From Paracoccaceae bacterium (lineage in GTDB: Bacteria > Pseudomonadota > Alphaproteobacteria > Rhodobacterales > Rhodobacteraceae), in assembly GCA_007128865.1 (NCBI GenBank), contig SKWP01000267.1, positions 1 through 7,389 on the forward strand: a DNA stretch of 7,389 nucleotides, in the 5' to 3' direction. Made by a program: the position numbers and the translations under genes. The stretch's first letter is position 1; the number at the start of each line of letters is the position of its first letter. Shown here piece by piece: positions 1 through 6,263 of the stretch. Under the pieces are notes generated by a model. That model made no database searches. It saw only the letters and a list, made by a program, of their open reading frames with translations, and was not told where the DNA came from.

Positions 1-1079
1 CCCGCGGGGTGCTGGAGGCCAATGATGCCGAACGGCTGCGCACCGAGGTGGCACGCCGGATACTGGACGCCGACCGCAGCCGGGTGCGCCGGGCGCCGGC
101 CGGCAGCGCGCCGGGCTGGGCAACGGCCGCTGCGGTGGCGGCTGCGGTGATCCTGCCTGGCGGGGCGGTCTGGGTCTATGACCGGGTCGGCGCGCCCGGG
201 TATCGCGACCTGCCGCTGGCGGTGCGGATCGAGGCTGCCGCCGAGCGCCGGGCGAATCGCGAAAGCCAGGCCGAGCTTGAGGCTGAATTCGCCGCCATCC
301 TGGCGGAATCCGAAAGGCCCGCACCCGCCGGCGAGGATGCCGCACTGGTCGAGCAGTTGCGCGCGCTGCTGGCCAACCGCCCCGACGATCTGCGCGGCCA
401 CAGGCTGCTGGCGATCAGCGAGTCGCGGCTGGGCAACTGGGCTGCTGCGCATCGGGCGCAGGCCCGTGTCGTGGCGCTGCTCGGGCCGCAGGCCGCGGCC
501 GACGATCATGTGCTGCTGGCGGAAATGAAGATCAACGCCGCGGGTGGTTATGTCTCGCCCGAGGCGGAGGCGGCGCTTGAGGCGGCCTTGCGCCGCGATC
601 CGCGCAATCTGCTTGGGCGCTACTTCTACGGCCTGATGTTCTGGCAGATCGACAGGCCCGACGTCGCCTTCGAGATCCTGCGGCAGGTGCTTTCGGAATC
701 GGATCCGTCGGACCCCTGGGTGGCATCGATCCGCAGCATGATCGAGCCGCTTGCGGCGCAGGCCGGGGTGCGGTTCACGCTGCCGCCCGCCGGGGCGCGG
801 CGCGGGCCGACCGAGGCCGAGATCGCCGTAGCCATGGAGATGCCCGAGCAAGACCGCGCCGACATGATCGGCGCCATGGTCGCCGGTCTGGCCAACCGGC
901 TTGCCAACGAGGGCGGCACCGCCGAGGACTGGGCGCGCCTGATTTCCGCCTATGCGGTGCTTGGTGCGCGCGAGGATGCGGCCGGGATCTGGGCCGAGGC
1001 GCAGGTTGTCTTTGGTGGCCGGCCCGAGGCGCTGGAGCTTATCCGCAGCGCCGCCGAGGCCGCCGGGGTCGCGCAGTGA
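1..1079 (+). CDS. ccmI: Cytochrome c biogenesis protein CcmI, 5'-truncated by window edge
   Basis: CcmI is the membrane-bound apocytochrome c chaperone of the System I (Ccm) maturation pathway. Its periplasmic TPR domain presents apocytochrome c to the haem-ligation complex. The frame is open from base 3, and the GTG at position 9 is an internal valine codon (reads [16 protein letters not shown]), so the true start and first transmembrane helix lie upstream. About 358 residues are visible. A basic cytoplasmic linker is followed by a transmembrane segment ([20 protein letters not shown], about residues 38-57) and then a long Ala/Glu-rich alpha-helical region. That region has TPR-like repeats around 115-260, for example [20 protein letters not shown] and [20 protein letters not shown]. 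The basic linker, second helix and TPR order match alphaproteobacterial CcmI. The stop overlaps the ruvX start. Identification is by family pattern; the TPR region alone would not be diagnostic. Confidence 0.85.
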   Translation, partial: RGVLEANDAERLRTEVARRILDADRSRVRRAPAGSAPGWATAAAVAAAVILPGGAVWVYDRVGAPGYRDLPLAVRIEAAAERRANRESQAELEAEFAAILAESERPAPAGEDAALVEQLRALLANRPDDLRGHRLLAISESRLGNWAAAHRAQARVVALLGPQAAADDHVLLAEMKINAAGGYVSPEAEAALEAALRRDPRNLLGRYFYGLMFWQIDRPDVAFEILRQVLSESDPSDPWVASIRSMIEPLAAQAGVRFTLPPAGARRGPTEAEIAVAMEMPEQDRADMIGAMVAGLANRLANEGGTAEDWARLISAYAVLGAREDAAGIWAEAQVVFGGRPEALELIRSAAEAAGVAQ

Positions 1080-1621
1080 CGGCGCCAGAGCCGCCGCCGC
1101 ACGCCGCCGCGGGGCGGTCGGCGGCGGCGATCGACGATATCGGGGCGTTTGCAGCGGCCCTGCCTCGCGGGCGCGCGCTTGCCGGGCTCGACCTTGGCAC
1201 CAGGACCATCGGTGTTGCGGTTTCGGACCGGCGGCTTTCGGTTGCCAGCCCGTTGCGCACCCTGCGCCGCGGCCGGTTTGCCGATGATGCCGCGGCGCTG
1301 CTGGCCATCGCCGCCGAGCGTGATATCGGCGGCTTCGTTCTGGGCCTGCCGCGCAACATGGATGGCAGCGAGGGGCCAAGGTGCCAGTCGGTGCGAGCCT
1401 TTGCCCGCAACCTGTCGCGCCTGACAGATCTGCCGATCGGTTTCTGGGACGAACGGCTTTCGACCGTGGCCGCCGAGCGCGCGTTGCTGGAGGCCGACAC
1501 GTCGCGCCGGCGCCGGGCCGAACTGATCGATCATGTCGCTGCGGGGCTTATCCTGCAGGGCGCGCTGGACCGGATCGGGCATCTGCGCCGGTCCTCGGGG
1601 CAGGAAGACAGCACCGCATGA
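1076..1621 (+). CDS. ruvX: RuvX/YqgF family Holliday-junction resolvase-like, putative pre-16S rRNA nuclease
   Basis: A 181-residue protein of the YqgF/RuvX family (RNase H-like fold), linked in bacteria to 5'-end maturation of 16S rRNA and structurally related to Holliday-junction resolvases. Visible family motifs are [15 protein letters not shown] (residues 37-51, with D39 the expected metal ligand), [15 protein letters not shown] (88-102), [16 protein letters not shown] (123-138, with E126) and [14 protein letters not shown] (151-164, with D152). All acidic positions expected of an active enzyme appear present. The start is GTG at 1076, inside the ccmI stop (GTGA overlap). No alternative start codon occurs before the catalytic core, so the roughly 30-residue Ala/Pro-rich N-terminal extension appears genuine. 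No strong Shine-Dalgarno is visible, which fits translational coupling to ccmI. The downstream gene begins at its stop (ATGA). Confidence 0.93.
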   Translation: MTAPEPPPHAAAGRSAAAIDDIGAFAAALPRGRALAGLDLGTRTIGVAVSDRRLSVASPLRTLRRGRFADDAAALLAIAAERDIGGFVLGLPRNMDGSEGPRCQSVRAFARNLSRLTDLPIGFWDERLSTVAAERALLEADTSRRRRAELIDHVAAGLILQGALDRIGHLRRSSGQEDSTA

Positions 1622-1854
1622 CCGAAACTGCCTGGCAGCGCGACGAGCCGCAAAGCCCCTGTGTGAAGATCTGTGTTGTGCATCCCGAATCGCGGCTTTG
1701 CACGGGATGCCTGCGCAGCATCGATGAAATCGCCGCCTGGAGCCGCATGTCTTGGGATGAGCGCCGCAGGGTTCTGGATGCGCTGCCGGGACGCGCCGGC
1801 ATGCTGAACAGGCGTCGGGGCGGACGCGCAGGCAGGGGGGTGACGAAGGGCTGA
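1618..1854 (+). CDS. Small four-cysteine DUF1289 family protein
   Basis: A 78-residue protein with the DUF1289 signature. [19 protein letters not shown] supplies C15, C19, C28 and C31, and is followed by the conserved helix around [20 protein letters not shown] (residues 34-53). The Cys-x3-Cys-x8-Cys-x2-Cys layout suggests a zinc or Fe-S site, but the family's biochemical role is not established, so no function is assigned. The C-terminus is basic (several Arg/Gly between 65 and 73). The ATG start at 1618 overlaps the ruvX stop by 4 bp (ATGA). A Shine-Dalgarno-like AGGAAG lies at 1602-1607, 10 bases upstream. The open frame extends further upstream inside ruvX, but the overlap, the ribosome site and the family domain boundary all favour 1618. 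It is probably the last gene of the ccmI-ruvX unit. Confidence 0.88.
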   Translation: MTETAWQRDEPQSPCVKICVVHPESRLCTGCLRSIDEIAAWSRMSWDERRRVLDALPGRAGMLNRRRGGRAGRGVTKG

Positions 1855-1940
1855 CGCGGCGGGCCGCATGGCATGAAAGTATTGCAGGTCTGAAGCTTGC
1901 GTTCCTTTCTTGAACTATCGCCGCAACTTCGGCCCCGCGG

Positions 1941-2312
1941 TTAGGGGACTACCTGAAACCGGCGTGCCGGTTCGCCGGGCGTTTCAAGGCGCAGGGTGGC
2001 GCCGATACGCGTGACTGCCGCGCAGACCGGCCCGAACAGGGCACCGTCACGCCGACCCTGATGGCACCAGCCGGCGTTGCCCCAGTGCCAGGTTCCGGAG
2101 GCGGCAATATGGTTGCGCTGCCGCTCCAGCCAGCTGCCATCGCCGGAAATGCGCAACAGGGTATCCCCGCCATCCTCGACAAGATCGCGCCCCACGATCA
2201 GGGCCGCAAATGCCGCAGAATCCGCAACCGGGCCGTCTGCCGGTGGCATCGCCTGCGGCATCGAACAGCCGGCGATGCACAGGGCCAGCACCATCGGCAA
2301 GATGCCGGTCAT
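1941..2312 (-). CDS. Putative small lipoprotein of unknown function
   Basis: A 123-residue product if translation starts at the ATG at 2312. A short hydrophobic stretch ends in a lipobox (ILPMVLALCIAGC, Cys16), which predicts signal-peptidase II processing and lipid anchoring. The mature part is small, with W61, W75, W77 and W82 and two further cysteines (C83 in GNAGWCHQG and C97 in FGPVCAAV) that could form a disulfide in the periplasm. The C-terminus looks like a short beta-rich fold (ATLRLETPGEPARRFQVV). I do not recognise a named family. The start is uncertain. At 2312 the n-region has no basic residue and no Shine-Dalgarno is visible. A TTG at 2342 would add PKSPITRHS with basic charges, and the frame is open to a GTG at 2405. 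The stop is TAA. The gene converges on the DUF1289 gene (86-bp gap). Confidence 0.65.
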   Translation of the reverse strand: MTGILPMVLALCIAGCSMPQAMPPADGPVADSAAFAALIVGRDLVEDGGDTLLRISGDGSWLERQRNHIAASGTWHWGNAGWCHQGRRDGALFGPVCAAVTRIGATLRLETPGEPARRFQVVP

Positions 2313-2350
2313 GGAGTGGCGCGTGATCGGGGACTTGGGCAAGGGGCGTT

Positions 2351-2454
2351 TCGCTGTGTGGCTTCGACCAACAGTTACAGTCGCCGCGGGGGCTTTGCCA
2401 GCCACCCGTGTCGCTTACGGCATGCGGGCGTCGCATGCAGGCTTCCGGCGTCGC
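2351..2454 (+). repeat. Five helically phased TCGC tetramers, last three as GTCGC every 20 bp
   Basis: TCGC starts at 2351, 2381, 2411, 2431 and 2451, so the intervals are 30, 30, 20 and 20 bp. The second to fifth copies are preceded by G (GTCGC), and the last two extend to the identical octamer GGCGTCGC (2427-2434 and 2447-2454). No other TCGC is present between 2313 and 2501 on this strand. The 10-bp multiples would put all copies on roughly the same helix face, as expected for cooperative protein binding. The motif is short and the DNA GC-rich, so chance is possible. Confidence 0.35.
2420..2438. repeat. Perfect 7-bp inverted repeat, candidate operator
   Basis: GCATGCG (2420-2426) and CGCATGC (2432-2438) are exact reverse complements separated by 5 bp, centred on 2429. 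Each arm also contains the self-complementary hexamer GCATGC. It lies 64-82 bp upstream of the corrinoid-activator start codon. Dyad symmetry with this spacing fits a dimeric transcription-factor operator, but no known regulator consensus is recognised. Confidence 0.4.
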
Positions 2455-2470
2455 CACGGGGGGATATATG
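2442..2470 (+). promoter_or_regulatory. Weak candidate sigma-70-type promoter for the corrinoid activator
   Basis: TATATG at 2465-2470 resembles a -10 element and is the most AT-rich spot in the spacer. A poor -35 candidate (CTTCCG, 2442-2447) sits 17 bp upstream. Initiation would fall near 2477, giving a leader of roughly 25 bases. The fifth TCGC (2451) would then lie between the two elements. The -35 match is weak, so this is tentative. Confidence 0.22.
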
Positions 2471-2488
2471 CGGGGTTCGGAGCATTCA

Positions 2489-2495
2489 GGGAAGG
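2489..2495 (+). promoter_or_regulatory. Ribosome-binding site that fixes the corrinoid-activator start
   Basis: GGGAAGG ends 6 bases before the ATG at 2502. It is the best Shine-Dalgarno-like sequence in this region. Together with the immediate start of the ferredoxin domain, it selects 2502 over the much longer open frame reaching back to 2061, which would overlap the lipoprotein gene in antisense. Confidence 0.7.
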
Positions 2496-2501
2496 CCCGC
2501 C

Positions 2502-4535
2502 ATGGCCGATCTTGCACAGGTCATCTTCATGCCGTCGGGCAAGCGCGGGCGCTTTGCGGTGGGTACGCCGGTGCTTTCGGCGGCGCGGCAACTGGGGGTC
2601 GATCTTGATTCGGTCTGCGGCGGGCGCGGCATCTGTTCGCGCTGTCAGGTGACGCCGGGAAGCGGGCATTTTGCCAAGCTCGGCCTGACCGTCGGCCCCG
2701 GCGCCCTGTCGCCCTGGAACGCGGTGGAAGAACGCTATCGCCAGAAGCGCGGGCTGGCGCCGGGCCGCCGGCTGGGCTGCCAGGCGCGCATCGAGGCCGA
2801 TGTGGTCATCGATGTGCCCCCGGAAAGCCAGCTTCACCGCCAGGTCGTCCGCAAGCAGGCCACCGCGCGCGCCATGGTCATGGACCCGGCGGTGCGGCTG
2901 TTCCTTGTCGCGGTGGCGGAGCCCGACATGCACGCCCCCAGCGGGGATCTGGAAAGGCTGCTTCTGGCACTGAAGGAGACATGGGATATCAGCGGCTTGT
3001 CAGTCGATCTTGCGATCCTGTCCAGGCTTCAGCCCGTGCTGAGGCAGGGCAACTGGCAGGTCACCGTTGCGGTGCATGACGATGGCAGCGCCGCGCCGCG
3101 GATACTGGATATCTGGCCGGGGTTCCATGAGGGGCCGCTTTACGGGCTGGCTATCGACCTGGGCTCGACCACCATCGCGGCGCATCTGTGCGACCTGCGC
3201 GACGGCGCGGTGCGCGCCTCGGGCGGGGTGATGAACCCGCAGATCCGTTTCGGCGAGGATCTGATGAGCCGGGTTTCCTATGCGATGATGAACCCCGGCG
3301 GCGCTGCGGAAATGACCGCGGCGGTGCGGGACGGGCTCGACACGCTGGTTGCCGGGCTGGTGGCCGAGGCAGGCATCGCGGCGCGCGATGTCGTGGAGGC
3401 GGTGCTGGTCTGCAATCCGGTGATGCACCATCTTCTGCTGGGCATCGACCCGGTGGAACTGGGGCAGGCACCCTTTGCGCTGGCCACATCGGGGGCGCTG
3501 CGGCTGGCAGCGGCCGAGCTTGGGCTGCGGTCGGTCAACCCGGGCGCCCGGCTGCATGTTCTGCCCTGCATCGCCGGGCATGTGGGCGCCGATGCTGCGG
3601 CGGTTGCCCTGTCCGAGGCGCCGGAGGCATCGCCGGATCTGGTGCTTGTGGTCGATGTGGGCACCAATGCCGAGATTCTGCTCGGCAGCCGGACACATGG
3701 CGTTCTGGCCTGTTCCTCGCCCACCGGGCCGGCGTTTGAGGGCGCGCAGATATCCTCGGGCCAGCGCGCCGCGCCGGGGGCGATCGAGGCGGTGCGGATC
3801 GATCCGCAAACCGGCGAGCCGCGGTTTCGGGTCATCGGCTGCGATCTGTGGTCCGATGAGCCGGGCTTTGCCGCGGCGACAGCGGCAACCGGGGTCACCG
3901 GGATTTGCGGTTCGGGCATCATCGAGGCGGTGGCCGAGATGCGCATGGCCGGCCTGCTGGATGCCTCGGGCCGGATCGGCAGCGCCGCGGCGACGGGCTC
4001 GCCCCGCTGCGAGGCCGAGGGGCGCACCCATGCCTATCTGCTGCATGATGCCAGCGCCGGCGGCGGGCCGCGGATCACCGTGACGCAGAACGATATCCGG
4101 GCGATCCAGCTTGCCAAATCGGCGCTCTATGCCGGGGCGCGGCTGCTGATGGACCGGCTCGGGGTGGATCGTGTGGACCGGGTCGTGCTGGCCGGGGCCT
4201 TCGGCGCGCATATCTCGCCGCTGCATGCGATGGTACTGGGGATGATCCCCGATGCGCCGCTGGACCGGGTGACATCGGCCGGCAATGCCGCAGGTACCGG
4301 CGCGCGGATGGCGCTGTGCAGCCGTGCCGCGCGGGCCGAGGTGGCGGCCATGGTGACCCGCATCGTCAAGATCGAGACAGCGGTCGAACCGGCCTTTCAG
4401 GCCCATTTCGTGGCCGCCAACGCCCTGCCCCATGCCAGCGACCCGTTTCCGGAACTGGCGCGCGCCGTCACCCTGCCGGCGCCGGATTTCGGCGCCGCGG
4501 CGCAATCCGGCCGGCGGCGGCGGCGCGGGGGATGA
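2502..4535 (+). CDS. RACE-type corrinoid activation protein: [2Fe-2S] ferredoxin plus ASKHA/DUF4445 domain
   Basis: A 677-residue RamA-like protein. This family uses a low-potential Fe-S centre and ATP to reduce inactive Co(II) corrinoid back to Co(I) on methyltransferase corrinoid proteins. The N-terminal plant-type ferredoxin domain (about 5-108) has C39, C45, C48 (CGGRGICSRC) and C93 (LGCQA). After a linker, the ASKHA/DUF4445 region (about 213-640) shows AIDLGSTTIA (217-226), MNPQIRFGEDLMSRVSYA (244-261), CNPVMHHLLLGIDPVELG (304-321), LPCIAGHVGADA (354-365), VVDVGTNAEI (383-392), GICGSGIIEA (467-476) and LAGAFGAHI (563-571). Phosphate-binding glycines look intact. The C-terminus ends in five arginines encoded by a CGG run. 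The start is set by GGGAAGG at 2489-2495. No methyltransferase or corrinoid gene is adjacent. As I recall, solitary RACE proteins in Rhodobacterales such as Phaeobacter have been tied to split B12-dependent methionine synthase, so that partner is plausible. The gene ends 8 bp from the convergent soeC. Confidence 0.88.
   Translation: MADLAQVIFMPSGKRGRFAVGTPVLSAARQLGVDLDSVCGGRGICSRCQVTPGSGHFAKLGLTVGPGALSPWNAVEERYRQKRGLAPGRRLGCQARIEADVVIDVPPESQLHRQVVRKQATARAMVMDPAVRLFLVAVAEPDMHAPSGDLERLLLALKETWDISGLSVDLAILSRLQPVLRQGNWQVTVAVHDDGSAAPRILDIWPGFHEGPLYGLAIDLGSTTIAAHLCDLRDGAVRASGGVMNPQIRFGEDLMSRVSYAMMNPGGAAEMTAAVRDGLDTLVAGLVAEAGIAARDVVEAVLVCNPVMHHLLLGIDPVELGQAPFALATSGALRLAAAELGLRSVNPGARLHVLPCIAGHVGADAAAVALSEAPEASPDLVLVVDVGTNAEILLGSRTHGVLACSSPTGPAFEGAQISSGQRAAPGAIEAVRIDPQTGEPRFRVIGCDLWSDEPGFAAATAATGVTGICGSGIIEAVAEMRMAGLLDASGRIGSAAATGSPRCEAEGRTHAYLLHDASAGGGPRITVTQNDIRAIQLAKSALYAGARLLMDRLGVDRVDRVVLAGAFGAHISPLHAMVLGMIPDAPLDRVTSAGNAAGTGARMALCSRAARAEVAAMVTRIVKIETAVEPAFQAHFVAANALPHASDPFPELARAVTLPAPDFGAAAQSGRRRRRGG
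4512..4523 (+). repeat. (CGG)4 run encoding the poly-Arg tail of the corrinoid activator
   Basis: Four in-frame CGG codons followed by CGC encode R671-R675 just before GG and the stop. Trinucleotide runs like this are prone to copy-number change, so tail length may vary between strains. It is small and in coding sequence. Confidence 0.6.
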
Positions 4536-4543
4536 ACCCCACC

Positions 4544-5416
4544 TCAGCGGCCGTAATAGAGGCCGACCACATGTTCGGCCTGGGCATAGAACAGCCAGCG
4601 GCTGGCCAGCACACCGGCCAGGTGCAGCGCCGCGGCAACGCCGGCCAGCCAGTAGGAACCCGGCAGCAGCATCAGCAGGATCGCCGGCAGTACCGCACCC
4701 AGCAGCAGCGCCAGCACCCGCAACCGCCCGGCATGCTTGCGGCCGACCCGATGGACCATCTCGCGCAGCAGGTAGTTGTCGCCGGAATGGGGCGGCTCGA
4801 ACAGGCGCACCTTGCCGATCCGGCCCAGCCCGGTGGCGGTGCCCGCGTTTGATCCGGCTGCGGCAAAGCGGGTATCGCCGATGGCCCAGTGCAGCGCCAG
4901 CGCCGCGCCGAACAGGATCAGCAGCAGCCCCGCCCACAGCAGGTTTCCGGCCAGCAGCGCACCGCCCGCCAGCGCCGCGGTCAGAAACACCGGCGGCACG
5001 CTCCAGTGATGCCAGCGCGGCACCGCCCGGATCGAGGCATAGATCATCGCCGTTGCCACCACCGTGACCAGCGACAGGATACCGGCAATCGCCCCCAGCA
5101 CCGGCAGCGGCGTGGACAGGAACACCGCCCCGGCGGCGTGCGGCGCCATCAGCAGCAGGGTTGCCACCGCCAGCACCGCCTCGCGCGACAGCCAGCTGGT
5201 GCGCCACTGGGTAAAGGCGCGCAGCGCCCGTTCGGGGTGGCCAAGGTGGAAGGTCGAGGCCAGCAACCCGGCACAGGCAAGCCCGTAACCGAGCGCATAG
5301 AGCACAAAGGCCATAAACCCGGTCTTTTCCGGCAGACCGATGCCAAGCCAGAACAGCAGCCCGAAGCCGAGCCCCGACAGGGTGGTGAAGACGATCAGAG
5401 AAGGTGCGGGATGCAT
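4544..5416 (-). CDS. soeC: Membrane anchor subunit, DmsC/NrfD-like (probable SoeC)
   Basis: A 290-residue integral membrane protein of the DmsC-type anchor family, which docks the molybdo/Fe-S subunits on the membrane and exchanges electrons with quinone. About eight hydrophobic helices are visible, roughly at 6-27, 34-54, 79-99, 104-127, 140-157, 160-180, 231-252 and 255-275. Conserved-looking loops are HLGHPERALRAFTQWRTSWL (57-76) and EPPHSGDNYLLREMVHRVGR (207-226). The C-terminus is WLFYAQAEHVVGLYYGR. The MHPAPSLIVFTTLSGLGFGL start is typical of the Rhodobacterales family, so the ATG at 5416 is preferred over a GTG at 5458. AGGA at 5429-5432 lies 12 bases upstream. It is the last gene of the operon, separated from soeB by 97 bp, and converges with the corrinoid activator. 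The Soe rather than Dms label rests mainly on the partner subunits. Confidence 0.85.
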   Translation of the reverse strand: MHPAPSLIVFTTLSGLGFGLLFWLGIGLPEKTGFMAFVLYALGYGLACAGLLASTFHLGHPERALRAFTQWRTSWLSREAVLAVATLLLMAPHAAGAVFLSTPLPVLGAIAGILSLVTVVATAMIYASIRAVPRWHHWSVPPVFLTAALAGGALLAGNLLWAGLLLILFGAALALHWAIGDTRFAAAGSNAGTATGLGRIGKVRLFEPPHSGDNYLLREMVHRVGRKHAGRLRVLALLLGAVLPAILLMLLPGSYWLAGVAAALHLAGVLASRWLFYAQAEHVVGLYYGR

Positions 5417-5451
5417 GGGCGGGCTTTGTCCTGTCGTTTCGGTTGAATGGC

Positions 5452-5512
5452 GCAGCACAGGCGCCGGTCGGTCAGGCCGGCGGCACTGCCGAAGAAATCA
5501 GGCGTGTGCTGC
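5452..5512 (-). other. Possible RNA hairpin in the soeB-soeC spacer
   Basis: GCAGCACA (5452-5459) pairs perfectly with TGTGCTGC (5505-5512), continuing as 2 bp after one mismatch. An inner 5-bp stem pairs 5463-5467 (GCCGG) with 5477-5481 (CCGGC) around a 9-base loop. It fills most of the 97-bp gap between the Fe-S subunit stop and the anchor start, inside an otherwise tightly packed operon. It has no T-run, so it is not a standard terminator. It could protect or process the mRNA and so set subunit ratio. The stem is moderate, and no energy calculation was done. Confidence 0.35.
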
Positions 5513-5513
5513 A

Positions 5514-6263
5514 TCAAAGCCGTTCCAGCGCACGGTCCAGCCAGCCCAGAAATCCGCCCTCCGGACGTACCGCAGCGTCGCGGTTCATCGGCGCGGCCTG
5601 GGTTGCGAGCCGGTCCTTCGGGCGTGGCGGCAGGTATTTGTTGACCGGCTTGGTGCCCTGTTCGGGCATCAGGTCGAACCCGCCGCGTTCGGCCACCAGC
5701 TTCGACACGGCGCTGTCGGGGTCGGCAATATCGCCGAAATGGCGCGCACCGGCCGGGCAGGCCTTGACGCAGGCCGGCACCCTGTCTTCTTCCGGCAGGG
5801 CGTCGTTATAGATGCGGTCGACGCAGAGCGTGCATTTCTTCATCACCTGTTCGGCCGGGTCCATTTCGCGCGCACCATAGGGGCAGGCCCAGGCGCACAG
5901 GCCGCATCCGATGCAGATATCCTCGTTCACCAGCACGATGCCGTCATCGGCGCGCTTGTAGCTGGCGCCGGTGGGGCAGACGGTAACGCAGGGTGCATCG
6001 TCGCAATGCAGGCATGAACGCGGGAAATGCACGATCTGCGGCGGCGCCTCGGGTTCGGCGGGGGTGACCTCGAAGGCATGCACCCGGTTGAGGAAACTGC
6101 CCAGCGGGTTGTCGCCATAGGCATCCACATCGGCCAGCGGTGCGCCATAGCCCTGGCTGTTCCATTCCTTGCACGAGGTCACGCAGGCATGGCAGCCGAC
6201 ACAGGTATCCAGATCGATCACGAGGCCGAGCTTGCGCTTGGGGGGCGGTGGCAGGGCTGTCAT
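5514..6263 (-). CDS. soeB: Four-cluster [4Fe-4S] electron-transfer subunit, DmsB-like (probable SoeB)
   Basis: A 249-residue cytoplasmic ferredoxin-type subunit that relays electrons between the molybdenum subunit and the membrane anchor. Sixteen cysteines fall into four groups: C21/24/27/31 (CVGCHACVTSC), C84/87/92/96 (CLHCDDAPCVTVC), C117/120/123/127 (CIGCGLCAWAC) and C144/147/165/169 (CTLC...CVKAC). This is the complete set for four [4Fe-4S] clusters in the DmsB/NrfC/PsrB family. The C-terminal extension with LMPEQGTKPVNKYLPPRPK (198-216) is, to my recollection, typical of SoeB-like proteins rather than classical DmsB. The open frame reaches far upstream inside soeA. The ATG at 6263 is chosen because it overlaps the soeA stop by one base (TGATG), has GGAGA at 6271-6275 with 7-base spacing, and starts just before the first cluster. 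No signal peptide is seen. Confidence 0.9.
   Translation of the reverse strand: MTALPPPPKRKLGLVIDLDTCVGCHACVTSCKEWNSQGYGAPLADVDAYGDNPLGSFLNRVHAFEVTPAEPEAPPQIVHFPRSCLHCDDAPCVTVCPTGASYKRADDGIVLVNEDICIGCGLCAWACPYGAREMDPAEQVMKKCTLCVDRIYNDALPEEDRVPACVKACPAGARHFGDIADPDSAVSKLVAERGGFDLMPEQGTKPVNKYLPPRPKDRLATQAAPMNRDAAVRPEGGFLGWLDRALERL

Larger units (their letters stand above)
2313..2501. promoter_or_regulatory. Divergent intergenic region between lipoprotein and corrinoid-activator genes
   Basis: This 189-bp stretch lies between two divergently read genes and should carry control sequences for both. It contains a perfect 7-bp inverted repeat (2420-2438), a phased series of TCGC tetramers (2351-2454), a possible -10 element (TATATG, 2465-2470) and a good ribosome-binding site (2489-2495). 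If the lipoprotein starts at the alternative TTG or GTG, the region shrinks on its left side. I see no riboswitch that I can recognise, in particular no cobalamin-box sequence that I could identify by eye. Confidence 0.6.

Noticed and set aside
1855..1940. A possible bidirectional terminator between the DUF1289 and lipoprotein genes.
   Set aside because: Only short GC stems are seen (GCGGC/GCCGC at 1856-1867 with a 2-base loop, and a 4-bp stem near 1920-1933). There is no T-run on either strand, so it does not meet the standard for an intrinsic terminator.
2061..2501. A 147-codon upstream in-frame extension of the corrinoid activator.
   Set aside because: It would run antisense through the lipoprotein gene and precede the ferredoxin domain with low-complexity sequence. 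A good Shine-Dalgarno and ATG sit at 2489-2504, exactly where family similarity begins.
4528..4540. A GGGG-ATGAA-CCCC hairpin at the convergent activator/soeC junction, considered as a terminator.
   Set aside because: It has four base pairs, no following T-run, and lies across the stop codon. It is too small to call.
3000..5207. A 735-codon open frame on the minus strand spanning the corrinoid activator and part of soeC.
   Set aside because: Its translation is rich in Arg, Gly, Pro and His with no recognisable domain, and it lies antisense to two genes with clear family motifs. Long shadow frames are normal in GC-rich DNA.
5417..5458. An alternative GTG start for soeC that adds 14 residues.
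   Set aside because: The added residues are polar and unlike a membrane-protein start, while the ATG at 5416 begins the family-typical MHPAPS sequence with AGGA upstream.
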